The notes under the pieces were generated by a model, which saw only the letters and a list, made by a program, of their open reading frames with translations, was not told the DNA's origin and did not search any database. Position numbers and translations under genes: made by a program. Source: an uncultured Bacilli bacterium (GTDB taxonomy: Bacteria > Bacillota_I > Bacilli_A > RF39 > UBA660). From it: a stretch of 9,610 nt of DNA. Every line of letters starts with the position of its first letter. Position 1 is the first letter of the stretch. The stretch lies in the NCBI GenBank assembly GCA_947598345.1, contig CANQFF010000040.1:1-9610 (forward strand). The letters are read 5' to 3'. Below are positions 1 through 7,954 of this stretch, piece by piece.

Positions 1-21
1 AAGTAATTTGAGGAGGAACAT

Positions 22-429
22 ATGAAGCAAAAATGTTTAAAAACAAAGAAAAAAGAGCTTAAGTTGACAACATTGGGGTTTACAATAATAGAACTTACTG
101 CTATTGTAGTTGTGCTAGTAGCTATCTTCTTGCTAGTATTTCCATCATTTATAAAAATTGCAAGCAAGGACGATGAAAAAAAATATGAAGAAATTGTAGA
201 TACATTGTGCTTGGCAGGTAGGACATATATATATTCAAATACTGATAAATTTATAGAGCTATCTAATGTTGGATATACTATAAAAATTTCTGTAGAAGAT
301 TTAATACCATATAGTAATATGAATAGTGATTTAAAAAATCCAAATACAGATAAAAGTATAATTAACGATACTGTAAGTTATGTTGTAAAAGAAGATTATT
401 CTTTAGAATGCAAATATTTAAATGGATAG
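22..429 (+). CDS. Type IV prepilin-like / pseudopilin protein
   Basis: The 135-residue product has a prepilin signature. A 19-residue basic leader ends in Gly19, followed by FTIIEL with the conserved Glu at mature position 5 (E24), and then a hydrophobic helix at about residues 20-44. By family knowledge a prepilin peptidase would cut after Gly19 and methylate Phe20, and the protein would assemble into a type IV pilus or a Com-type pseudopilus across the envelope. The rest is a short soluble domain of about 85 residues with Cys63 and Cys130, which could form a disulfide (inference). AGGAGG at 11-16 sits five bases before the ATG and fixes the start. The following gene begins 11 nt after the stop, so the two are probably cotranscribed; any promoter lies left of the window. 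Which pilus system it belongs to cannot be told, since no pilus ATPase or peptidase is visible. The prepilin call is firm; the exact role is not. Confidence 0.86.
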   Translation: MKQKCLKTKKKELKLTTLGFTIIELTAIVVVLVAIFLLVFPSFIKIASKDDEKKYEEIVDTLCLAGRTYIYSNTDKFIELSNVGYTIKISVEDLIPYSNMNSDLKNPNTDKSIINDTVSYVVKEDYSLECKYLNG

Positions 430-440
430 GAAGGGATATA

Positions 441-668
441 ATGTTAAGTGCAGGTCAAGTAATAACACTATCTAATGGTAAGGAATATATGATAGTTGAT
501 AAAATGAGTCTTCACAGTATTAATTATTTGTATTTGATGACGACTTCTAAACCATTGGATATACTTATAGTAACTGAAAAAAAAGAAAATGGTAATATAA
601 TTTTAAGTGAAATTAAAGATAATAGTGAACTTGAGTATATAATGAATAGATTTATATTTGAAAAATAA
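441..668 (+). CDS. Small protein of unknown function, DUF1292-like in outline
   Basis: The 75-residue product begins with a strand-rich part containing LSNGKEYMIVDK and YLYLMTT, followed by a charged strand pair and a helix (ELEYIMNRF) at the C-terminus. The layout (a short 'NGKEY..VD' opening, 'YLYLM', an ILSEIKD strand, a terminal helix) loosely recalls the small DUF1292/YrzB-type proteins of Bacillota, but I cannot confirm that by eye. The start at 441 is preferred over the in-frame ATG at 408 because AGGAAGGG (428-435) lies at good spacing from it, and because 408 would place the start inside the upstream pilin gene. There is no signal peptide or membrane segment, so the protein is probably cytosolic. 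No terminator is visible between it and the pilin gene, which suggests a two-gene (or longer) operon. Function unknown. Confidence 0.7.
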   Translation: MLSAGQVITLSNGKEYMIVDKMSLHSINYLYLMTTSKPLDILIVTEKKENGNIILSEIKDNSELEYIMNRFIFEK

Positions 669-675
669 CAAAAAT

Positions 676-704
676 TTGACGAAAAAGGTAATGTATGCTA
701 AAAT
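676..704 (+). promoter_or_regulatory. Vegetative (sigma-A type) promoter of the repeat-protein gene
   Basis: TTGACG (676-681) and TAAAAT (699-704) are separated by exactly 17 bp, and TGC directly before the -10 box makes it an extended -10. Transcription would start near 711, giving a leader of about 24 nt with GGAGGG at 724-729 before the ATG at 735. This is the best promoter match in the window and indicates that the 620-residue gene is expressed independently of the two genes before it. Confidence 0.75.
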
Positions 705-734
705 ACTTGGTATGATTTTAAATGGAGGGATAAA

Positions 735-2597
735 ATGGATAACAGTGCTGAAATACAGAAAATAACAGCTAGACTAAAAGAATTAGAAGAAGAAAAAAGA
801 AGATTAGAAAATGAGTTATCAATTATAAATAATAAAGGTATATTGGTACAAGTGAGGGAAAAACTTAATAATAAAGCAGGATTAATGTATCAAAAAAATA
901 GTTTGCAATTTGAATTAGAAGATCTTATGAATACTTATGATGAATTAAGAGATAGGATGCTTAATTATAGATATTCTTTTGAAAATAATAATAATTTTGA
1001 AGCTTTAACTGATAGACTAAACGAAACAAGAAAAAAAATATTAGATGTACGAAGTAAATTGGATGAAGTGAATCGTAATATAGATAATATTACTTTTAAT
1101 GATGAGGAAATAGCTGCAGTAAATAATTATAATACTACTCATGAAGATGACGAAATAAGTTTTGATGTTGTACCAAAACAATTCGTTGTTGAAGAAAATA
1201 ATAATGTAGAAGTTTCCCAAGATGTGGCTTCAACTGGTATAGATGATGTAACTGATGAAAAACCATTAGATATAGAGGTTAAAGATTCAGAAGAAGTTGA
1301 AGTACCTGTAGATAAGGATAATGAAGATTTGTCAGAATCAATAGATATAGAAATGGAAGATCCAGAGGAAGTAGAAATACCTGTGGGTATTGAAACTGAA
1401 GATTTGCAAGAGCCAATAGATATAGAAATGGAAGATCCAGAGGAAGTAGAAATACCTATAGATACTGAAACTGAAGATTTGCAAGAGCCAATAGATATAG
1501 AAATGGAAGATCCAGAGGAAGTAGAAATACCTATAGATACTGAAACCGAAGATTTGCAAGAGCCATTAGGTATAGAAATGGAAGATACAGATGATTTTGA
1601 ACTACCTACTGAAGATATAGAAGCTGAAGAGTTAACAGAACCATTAGAAAATCCAAAAGAAGTTGAATCATCATTTGTAGATATAGAAGCTGAGGAATTT
1701 GTTGAGCCATTAGAAGATACAGAAGAAGTTGAATTACCTAGTGAAGATACCCCAATTGACCATTTATCTGAGGAAGATATTGGTGTTATAGATCTATTGG
1801 CAGAAGAGGTACCTTTTGATAATAAAGGTAGTGAGGATGAAAATATTTCTGATTATGGTTTTAATGATAATATTGATGATTATAGTATAGATGGATTAAT
1901 TCAAGAAATGGATTCACATCCAAATTCAGATCCAGCATATTCTTCTTTTGGTGATGATATAAGAGTTGATGAGTTGGATGATTTGTCACAAGTTGTATAT
2001 AGAGTTGCCTCTGTAAATTCAGATCAAGTTGATAGTATTAAGTTAGAGCCAATTGAAAATAATGATTCACAATATTCGTATAGTGATACACATCATCGTG
2101 AAAATGGTTATTGGCAAAAAACAAGTGTTGATTTACCTATAAAAATTCCAAGTGGTGAATATATTAATGAAGATGATATATTATCTGCACTTGATAGATA
2201 TGCAGAATCTAATAAAGGAGCTAAATATTTTGTTACTGATTCAAAAGATATGTATGGTCTATCAAAAAATACAATTCCAGCTCTAAAACAATCTTTAAAA
2301 GAATGTACTAGGCTTAGATTGGAAGAAAGTAAAGATGGTGAAATGGCTTTATATGGTAAAATTGGTTCATCTTCTGTTGACTATAAATTAGGTGATGTTG
2401 AAACTGATTTAAAACCAGGTAAGTATTTGAATAGAAATGAATTATTATATAATTTGGAAAAATCAATTATAGAGCAAACTCCATTAAAGGTAAAAGTACA
2501 ATCTAGAATAAACCAACATAGGAAAAATCCTGAGAGAAATATGTATTACTATCCTAGTTACATGGACGATTACGGACATAAAAGAAAAAATAAATAG
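735..2597 (+). CDS. Large acidic tandem-repeat protein with coiled-coil N-terminus, function unknown
   Basis: The product has 620 residues and I do not recognise the family. Residues 1 to about 118 are a charged, heptad-like coiled coil (LKELEEEKRRLENEL, later ETRKKILDVRSKLDEV). Residues about 125-400 are extremely acidic and probably unstructured, and include four tandem 25-residue units at 197-296. Residues about 415-590 look folded. Within them, IPSGEYINEDDILSALDRYA (471-490) and LKPGKYLNRNELLYNLEKSI (559-578) resemble each other, suggesting an internal duplication. The C-terminal tail (591-620) is basic and Tyr-rich. There is no signal peptide or membrane helix, so the protein is probably cytosolic. 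It has its own promoter, GGAGGG before the ATG, and a hairpin terminator just after the TAG stop, so it is monocistronic. The shape (self-associating helix, long acidic spacer, globular end) suggests a scaffold or adaptor, but that is inference only. Lying next to polC does not by itself imply a replication role. Confidence 0.9.
   Translation: MDNSAEIQKITARLKELEEEKRRLENELSIINNKGILVQVREKLNNKAGLMYQKNSLQFELEDLMNTYDELRDRMLNYRYSFENNNNFEALTDRLNETRKKILDVRSKLDEVNRNIDNITFNDEEIAAVNNYNTTHEDDEISFDVVPKQFVVEENNNVEVSQDVASTGIDDVTDEKPLDIEVKDSEEVEVPVDKDNEDLSESIDIEMEDPEEVEIPVGIETEDLQEPIDIEMEDPEEVEIPIDTETEDLQEPIDIEMEDPEEVEIPIDTETEDLQEPLGIEMEDTDDFELPTEDIEAEELTEPLENPKEVESSFVDIEAEEFVEPLEDTEEVELPSEDTPIDHLSEEDIGVIDLLAEEVPFDNKGSEDENISDYGFNDNIDDYSIDGLIQEMDSHPNSDPAYSSFGDDIRVDELDDLSQVVYRVASVNSDQVDSIKLEPIENNDSQYSYSDTHHRENGYWQKTSVDLPIKIPSGEYINEDDILSALDRYAESNKGAKYFVTDSKDMYGLSKNTIPALKQSLKECTRLRLEESKDGEMALYGKIGSSSVDYKLGDVETDLKPGKYLNRNELLYNLEKSIIEQTPLKVKVQSRINQHRKNPERNMYYYPSYMDDYGHKRKNK
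1323..1622 (+). repeat. Four in-frame 75-bp tandem repeats inside the acidic protein gene
   Basis: The units are 1323-1397, 1398-1472, 1473-1547 and 1548-1622, each encoding 25 residues built around EDLQEP, IDIEMEDPEEVEIP and a variable five-residue tail. Units two and three differ by one silent base (the last position, ACT versus ACC). Unit one differs at several positions and unit four diverges after EMED. Weaker copies of the same theme flank the array: PLDIEVKDSEEVEVP before it, and EPLENPKEVE then EPLEDTEEVELP after it. The pattern suggests an old repeat region in which the central units were recently duplicated or homogenised. Length variation between strains would be expected. Confidence 0.93.
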
Positions 2598-2599
2598 TC

Positions 2600-2626
2600 A
2601 AAAATCAAAGTTACTTTGGTTTTTTT
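2600..2626 (+). terminator. Intrinsic terminator after the repeat-protein gene
   Basis: The arms 2600-2610 and 2614-2624 pair over 11 bp, with one G-T wobble and a three-base loop (TTA), and T-rich sequence runs on to 2626. It starts three bases after the TAG stop. The A-rich left arm could also let it act in the opposite direction, but no - strand gene ends here. Confidence 0.8.
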
Positions 2627-2627
2627 C

Positions 2628-2656
2628 TTTTCATTATTTTTAATTTTTGTTATACT
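2628..2656 (+). promoter_or_regulatory. polC: Probable polC promoter
   Basis: TATACT (2651-2656) is preceded by TGT, giving an extended -10. A weak -35, TTTTCA (2628-2633, four of six matches), lies 17 bp upstream, directly after the terminator T-run. The predicted start near 2663 falls within the ribosome binding site AAGGAGGG (2661-2668), so the leader would be only about 11 nt. Confidence 0.55.
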
Positions 2657-2673
2657 ATTTAAGGAGGGTCAAA

Positions 2674-5600
2674 ATGGAAGTAAAAATGAAAAAACTTGTA
2701 GATAAGTTGGATTTGTCTATCAAATGTATTAGTGAACTTGAGGATGCCCAACTTGTTAAAATAGTTGGTAATAAAGATAAAACAAGTTATTGTTTTTATA
2801 TAGATGTTAATAGTAATTTAAATATAGATAGTTACTGTGAGATTACTGAAAAATTGAGTAAATCTTTTAGTAATATTGATAATGTAAATATTATAATTAA
2901 TCCAAAAAATGAAAATAAAGATTTGATCATGGAATATATAAATTACGCATTAGAGAATATAGGTTCTAATAATATGCTAAAAATGTTTGTGGGTAATAAA
3001 ATTAAAATTTTAGAAGATAATATATTAATATATGTCGATAATGTAGCTGAATTAAAGAGAATTGAAGTTCATAAATTAGATTTAGAAGAATTTTTAAATA
3101 GAGTCGGATATAAAAATATAACCATAAATCTTTTAGTAGATGAAGAGGAATCTTTAAAAATTCAAGAAGAAATTGAAAATTCAAAAATTGATACAAGTGA
3201 TATCGATTTATCAAGACTAAATGAAACTCCTGTAGAAAATAAATATCAGTCTTGGAAGAAAAATTATAGTCCTAAGAGAAAAGAAACTGTTGATGACCCA
3301 AATGTAATATTAGGAGATATTATAGATACAAAAGAATCTAGAATAGATTCTATAACTGGTAAAGTTTCTAGTATTACTGTTGAAGTAGAATTATTCGGAA
3401 TGGATATAAGAGAAACAAAGACTGATCTTAGGATATTTACCCTTAAAATAACTGATAGAACTGATAGTATATATGCTAAAATTTTTGTAAATGGTGATGA
3501 GGAAACAAAAAGATTATCTAGTTTATTAAAAGTAGGTAACTGGTATAAAATTAGAGGTTCAATCAAAGAGGATAAATTCTCAAATGAAGATGTATTAAGT
3601 GTTTTAAATATAAATTATAGTGATAAAAAAGAAGAAAAATTGATTGATGATGCTGAGGTAAAAAGAGTAGAATTACACGCTCATACTATGATGAGTCAAA
3701 TGGATGGCCTTACAAAGGTTGATCTTGGAAAACATACTTGTGAATTGGTAAGTAGGGCTATAGAAATGGGATATAAGGGAGTTGCTATAACAGACCATAG
3801 TGGGTGTCAAGCTTTTCCTATTGCATATGAAATAATAAAATCCCATAATAAAAAAATAGAAGATCCTAAGGATCATTTTAAGGGATTATATGGAACAGAA
3901 TTAGTGCTTGTAGATGATACAGTTAATATAGTTATAAGACCAAGTGATTTATTGCTTAAAGGCACAACTTTTGTAGTATTTGATACTGAAACAACAGGAT
4001 TTAATGCTGGTGGGTCTGATCAAATGATTGAAATTGGAGCGGTAAAAATTTGTGATGGCAATATAATAGATAGATTTGATGAGTTAATAGATCCAAATAG
4101 ACATATACCAGATAAAATAACGGAATTAACTTGTATAACTGATGACATGGTTAAAGGAAAAGATAATGAAGAAACTGTAACTAAGAAATTTTTAGATTGG
4201 GTAGGAAATCTACCAATGGTTGCTCATAATGCAAAATTTGATATTTCATTTATTGAAATGGCAATGAAAAAGTACAATTTGGGACAGTTTAACAACACTG
4301 TTATTGATACACTAGAGTTATCTAGAACTTTAGATCAAGGTTTTGCTAGGCATAGTTTATCTGCTTTAGTAAAAAGATATAATGTTCCTTGGGAAGAGGA
4401 CGCACATCATAGAGCTGATTATGATGCTGAAGGTACAGCTTTAGTATTTAATAAAATGCTTCAAAAATTAGAATCTCAAAATTTTAAAAGTATAAAGGAT
4501 TTAGATAAGTTAGTATCTAAAGATGAAATATATAAATTTGGTAGATCTTATCATTTTAATGCTATTGCACTTAATAAAACAGGTTTAAAAAATTTATTTA
4601 AAATAATTTCATTAGCTAATACAGTTTATTTATATAAAACTCCTAGAATTCTTAGAAGCAAACTTGAAGAATTAAGGGAGGGCTTAATAATAGGTAGTGG
4701 ATGTTATGAATCAGAAGTTTTTATAGAGGCTAGAAGTAAAGAAGGACAAGAATTAACTAATATTATAAATTTTTATGATTATGTTGAAGTACAACCTCCA
4801 GAAGTATATAATCATTTGATTCAAACAAGTGATTTTAGTAATGAAACAGAGATACAAAATCATATAAGAAAAATAGTAAATGCTACTAAAGAATCTGGTA
4901 AGATAATTGTGGCAACGGGGGATGTTCATCATTTTACGAGAGAAGATAAAATATATAGAGAAATTATAGTTAATCAAAAGGTACCAGGTGGAGGTAGACA
5001 TCCACTAGCAAAAAGTAACATAACAAAAATTCCTTCACAACATTTTAGAACTACTAGGGAAATGCTTGAAGATTTTGAATTTTTGGGTAGTGATTTATCA
5101 TATGAAATAGTAGTTGAAAATACTAATAAAATACTTGATATGGTTGATGAAATAGAAGTAATAATAGATACTGGTGGTATACCGTTTTCGCCACGAGTAA
5201 AAAGTGATGATGGTAAGTCTTATCTAGATTGTCCTAGAGTAGTTACTGATATGGTATATACAAAAGCATCAGAATGGTATGGTAATCCGTTACCATACAA
5301 TATAGAAGCTAGAATTTCAACTGAGCTTTATGGTGATATCGTTTATAAGTGTTGCAAAGATAAAATGTTGAAGGATAATGTAAGTGAAGATGATTTAGAA
5401 AGTAAAACATATTCTTTTATGCACGATAAAATACTTGAAGGTTTTGATTCTGTAAAAGATATGTTGAGAGAATATATTAAAGAAAATTGGAAAGAAGAGG
5501 ACGGGAAGTTAGACGACGAATCTTTAGAAAAGAAACTTAAAAAGAGTTTAGGAGGTATTATAGGTGGTGGATTTGATCCTATTTATTTGATATCTCAGAG

Positions 5601-7341
5601 GTTAGTTAAACATTCTAATGATGATGGTTATCTGGTTGGTTCGAGAGGATCTGTAGGTTCTAGTTTTGTTGCTACATTGATGGGTATAACAGAGGTAAAT
5701 CCTTTGCCCCCTCATTATAGATGTTTAAATTGTAAGAAAAGTATTTTTAAAGATGATGATGGTAATGATTTAGGTGCTAATTATTCAAGTGGATTTGATT
5801 TACCTGATAAAATTTGCCCTAATTGTGGTGAAAAAATGTATAAAGATGGACAAGATATACCATTTGCTACATTCCTTGGCTTTAATGCAGATAAGGTACC
5901 TGATATAGATCTTAATTTTTCTGATTTAAATCAAGCTAGTGCACATGAATATACTAAAGTATTATTTGGTGTGGATAATGTATATCGTGCTGGAACGATA
6001 GGTACAGTAGCTGATAAAACGGCATATGGTTTTGTTAAGGGTTATTGTGAAGATAAAAATATAGTTATGAGGAGTGCTGAAATAGAAAGGCTTGCAATTG
6101 GATGTACAGGTGTAAAAAGAACTACTGGTCAGCATCCAGGTGGTATAGTTGTAGTCCCTGATTATATGGATGTATCTGATTTTACACCATTCCAATTCCC
6201 AGCAGATGATAATACAAGTCCTTGGAGAACAACACACTTTGATTACCATGCTATTGATCAAGATTTGTTAAAATTAGATATACTTGGGCATTCAGATCCA
6301 ACTCAACTTCGAATGATACAAGATTTAACTGGTACGGATATATTAAAAGTACCTCTTGATGATAAGGAAACTATGAGTATATTTACTTCTACTAAAGCAC
6401 TAGGTGTTACTACTGATCAAATTCTTAATGATACAGGTACACTTGGGATTCCAGAATTTGGTACCAATTTTACAATAAGCATGGTGTCTGAGACAAAACC
6501 GACTACTTTTTCGGAACTTATTAAAATATCAGGTTTATCTCATGGTACTGATGTTTGGCTTGGAAATGCTCAAGAATTAATAAAAAATAATGTTGTCCCA
6601 TTTAAAGAGGTAATTGGATGTCGTGACGATATTATGGTTTATTTGATGTATAAAGGAGTAGAACCAATAAAAGCATTTAAAATAATGGAATTTGTTCGTA
6701 AGGGAAAGGCTTCAAAAGATCCAGAAACTTGGGAAACACATAAAAAAATTATGGAAGATGCTGGTATAGCTAAATGGTTTATAGATTCTTGTGGAAAGAT
6801 TAAATACATGTTTCCAAAGGCACATGCAGCTGCATATGTAATAAGTGCATTTAGAATTGCTTGGTATAAAGTTCATATGCCAGTTTATTTCTATGCTTCA
6901 TGGCTTACTAGTAAAGCAACTGATGTAGATGTAGAGGTTATGATTAAAGGATATGATGCAATTAGGGCTAAAATATTAGAAATACAAAATAAAGGATATG
7001 AAGCTACAAATAAAGAAATTGGTCAACTTGAAAGTTTAAAAGTTTGTTTAGAGGCAACAGCAAGAGGTATTAAGTTTTTACCAATTGATTTAAATAAGAG
7101 TGCTGCTACCGTGTGGGGGGTTAAGGATGATACTAGTATATATCCACCATTTTCAAGTATAGATGGTCTTGGTGATACAGTTGCTAATAATATAGTTGAA
7201 GAAAGAGAAAAAAGACCATTTCTTAGTGTTGAAGAAGTTCAATATCGTTCAAAGATATCATTAACACTTTTAGATAGAATGAAGAGTATGGGAATTTTTG
7301 ATGGTATGAGTGAATCTAATCAACTTAGTTTATTTGACTAA
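2674..7341 (+). CDS. polC: DNA polymerase III alpha subunit, Gram-positive PolC type
   Basis: This is the replicative DNA polymerase with built-in 3'-5' proofreading. The visible order over 1555 residues is as follows. An N-terminal domain is followed by an OB-type region (about 215-320) and the first PHP half with HAH (335-337) and TDHSG (373-377). The DEDDh exonuclease has D437 and E439 in FDTETTG, D523 in HNAKFD, and H579/D584. The second PHP half contains GDVHHF (749-754). The polymerase has GSRGSVGSS (989-997), a Cys4 zinc site (C1017, C1020, C1048, C1051), palm aspartates D1077/D1079 in PDIDLNFS, and D1202 in KLDILGH. A C-terminal helix-hairpin-helix region ends in QLSLFD, a beta-clamp-binding motif. 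All catalytic residues are present. The protein is about 118 residues longer than B. subtilis PolC (1437, from memory), largely from an extra segment around 876-950. The start is set by AAGGAGGG (2661-2668); the upstream in-frame TTG at 2647 lies before this site. Confidence 0.98.
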   Translation: MEVKMKKLVDKLDLSIKCISELEDAQLVKIVGNKDKTSYCFYIDVNSNLNIDSYCEITEKLSKSFSNIDNVNIIINPKNENKDLIMEYINYALENIGSNNMLKMFVGNKIKILEDNILIYVDNVAELKRIEVHKLDLEEFLNRVGYKNITINLLVDEEESLKIQEEIENSKIDTSDIDLSRLNETPVENKYQSWKKNYSPKRKETVDDPNVILGDIIDTKESRIDSITGKVSSITVEVELFGMDIRETKTDLRIFTLKITDRTDSIYAKIFVNGDEETKRLSSLLKVGNWYKIRGSIKEDKFSNEDVLSVLNINYSDKKEEKLIDDAEVKRVELHAHTMMSQMDGLTKVDLGKHTCELVSRAIEMGYKGVAITDHSGCQAFPIAYEIIKSHNKKIEDPKDHFKGLYGTELVLVDDTVNIVIRPSDLLLKGTTFVVFDTETTGFNAGGSDQMIEIGAVKICDGNIIDRFDELIDPNRHIPDKITELTCITDDMVKGKDNEETVTKKFLDWVGNLPMVAHNAKFDISFIEMAMKKYNLGQFNNTVIDTLELSRTLDQGFARHSLSALVKRYNVPWEEDAHHRADYDAEGTALVFNKMLQKLESQNFKSIKDLDKLVSKDEIYKFGRSYHFNAIALNKTGLKNLFKIISLANTVYLYKTPRILRSKLEELREGLIIGSGCYESEVFIEARSKEGQELTNIINFYDYVEVQPPEVYNHLIQTSDFSNETEIQNHIRKIVNATKESGKIIVATGDVHHFTREDKIYREIIVNQKVPGGGRHPLAKSNITKIPSQHFRTTREMLEDFEFLGSDLSYEIVVENTNKILDMVDEIEVIIDTGGIPFSPRVKSDDGKSYLDCPRVVTDMVYTKASEWYGNPLPYNIEARISTELYGDIVYKCCKDKMLKDNVSEDDLESKTYSFMHDKILEGFDSVKDMLREYIKENWKEEDGKLDDESLEKKLKKSLGGIIGGGFDPIYLISQRLVKHSNDDGYLVGSRGSVGSSFVATLMGITEVNPLPPHYRCLNCKKSIFKDDDGNDLGANYSSGFDLPDKICPNCGEKMYKDGQDIPFATFLGFNADKVPDIDLNFSDLNQASAHEYTKVLFGVDNVYRAGTIGTVADKTAYGFVKGYCEDKNIVMRSAEIERLAIGCTGVKRTTGQHPGGIVVVPDYMDVSDFTPFQFPADDNTSPWRTTHFDYHAIDQDLLKLDILGHSDPTQLRMIQDLTGTDILKVPLDDKETMSIFTSTKALGVTTDQILNDTGTLGIPEFGTNFTISMVSETKPTTFSELIKISGLSHGTDVWLGNAQELIKNNVVPFKEVIGCRDDIMVYLMYKGVEPIKAFKIMEFVRKGKASKDPETWETHKKIMEDAGIAKWFIDSCGKIKYMFPKAHAAAYVISAFRIAWYKVHMPVYFYASWLTSKATDVDVEVMIKGYDAIRAKILEIQNKGYEATNKEIGQLESLKVCLEATARGIKFLPIDLNKSAATVWGVKDDTSIYPPFSSIDGLGDTVANNIVEEREKRPFLSVEEVQYRSKISLTLLDRMKSMGIFDGMSESNQLSLFD
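5308..5529 (+). other. Extra ~74-residue segment in PolC before the palm
   Basis: Residues about 879-952 have no counterpart in B. subtilis PolC as I recall it, where a 'LPEIVEKRLEKELKSIIGHGF'-like stretch runs straight through. Here both ends of that stretch occur: NIEARISTELYGDIV (876-890) on the left and LEKKLKKSLGGIIGGGF (951-967) on the right. About 74 charged residues separate them, rich in Lys, Asp and Glu and probably helical. The similarity of the two edges suggests a partial internal duplication or an inserted helical element. The exact borders are uncertain by several residues. Confidence 0.6.
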
Positions 7342-7342
7342 A

Positions 7343-7368
7343 AAAAAATAACCGTTGGGTTATTTTTT
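7343..7368. terminator. Bidirectional terminator between convergent polC and clpP
   Basis: A perfect 11-bp stem (7343-7353 with 7358-7368, AAAAAATAACC type) has a four-base loop (GTTG). An A-run on the left and a T-run on the right make it usable on both strands. It begins two bases after the polC stop. The clpP stop codon (7360-7362) lies inside its right arm, so both transcripts can be closed by the same hairpin. Confidence 0.85.
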
Positions 7369-7938
7369 GTTTTTTATAATATCGTCTACGATACCATAAT
7401 TTAAAGCTTCTTCAGCACTCATAAAGTTATCTCTATCAGTGTCTTTTTCTATTATATCTAAACTTTTTCCTGTATTATTTGCTAATATTTTATTTAATTT
7501 ATCTTTTGTTTTAAGAATGTGCTCTGCAGCAATTTTTATTTCTGTTGCTTGCCCTTGCGCTCCACCTAAAGGCTGATGAATCATAACTTCACTATTTGGT
7601 AAAATGTATCTTTTTCCTATTTTACCGCTACTTAATATAAATGCTGCCATAGATGCACATAACCCCATACCAATAGTAGAAACATCACTATTTATATAAT
7701 TTATAGTATCATAAATTGCCATTCCATCAGTAACACTTCCTCCTGGAGAGTTTATATATATACTAATATCTTCATTATTTAGTGAATCTAGATATAATAA
7801 TTGTGCGACTACGGAATTGGATAAATTGTTATCTATCTCACCATTTATAATAATTATTCTATCTTTTAATAATCTTGAATATATGTCGTATACTCTTTCA
7901 CTATTATTTACTTTGTCTATAACTGTTGGTATAATCAT
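7360..7938 (-). CDS. clpP: ATP-dependent Clp protease proteolytic subunit
   Basis: The 192-residue serine peptidase would form the tetradecameric barrel that degrades proteins unfolded by ClpX or ClpC in the cytoplasm. The catalytic triad is visible: Ser96 in CASMAAF, His121 in MIHQPLGG and Asp170 in TDRDNF, at the spacings usual for the family. The family blocks INSPGGSVT, AIYDT and GGAQGQATEI are also present. Most homologues have a small residue pair and Gly around the serine (AASMGAF); here it is LCASMAAF, a mild variation unlikely to abolish activity. The start at 7938 (MIIPTVI) is chosen because the - strand reads AGGAGA seven bases upstream and because it matches the usual ClpP N-terminus. 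The in-frame ATG at 7956 would give an atypical MIGDDF extension and lies upstream of that site. No CIRCE or CtsR-type operator was seen upstream. The gene converges on polC with a shared terminator. Confidence 0.98.
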   Translation of the reverse strand: MIIPTVIDKVNNSERVYDIYSRLLKDRIIIINGEIDNNLSNSVVAQLLYLDSLNNEDISIYINSPGGSVTDGMAIYDTINYINSDVSTIGMGLCASMAAFILSSGKIGKRYILPNSEVMIHQPLGGAQGQATEIKIAAEHILKTKDKLNKILANNTGKSLDIIEKDTDRDNFMSAEEALNYGIVDDIIKNKK

Positions 7939-7954
7939 AAAATCATCTCCTATC

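Noticed and set aside
408..440. Earlier ATG for the 75-residue gene
   Set aside because: It overlaps the pilin gene and lacks its own ribosome binding site; AGGAAGGG points to 441.
1338..1559. A 73-codon - strand open frame with repeated aromatic-rich segments
   Set aside because: It is the antisense of the acidic tandem repeats; its apparent repetition simply mirrors the + strand repeat, and it has no ribosome binding site.
2647..2673. TTG start for polC adding nine residues
   Set aside because: It lies upstream of the ribosome binding site and overlaps the promoter -10 box; the ATG at 2674 has correct spacing from AAGGAGGG.
3002..6261. Several - strand open frames of 67-100 codons within polC
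   Set aside because: They are antisense frames of a strongly supported polymerase gene and have no recognisable protein features.
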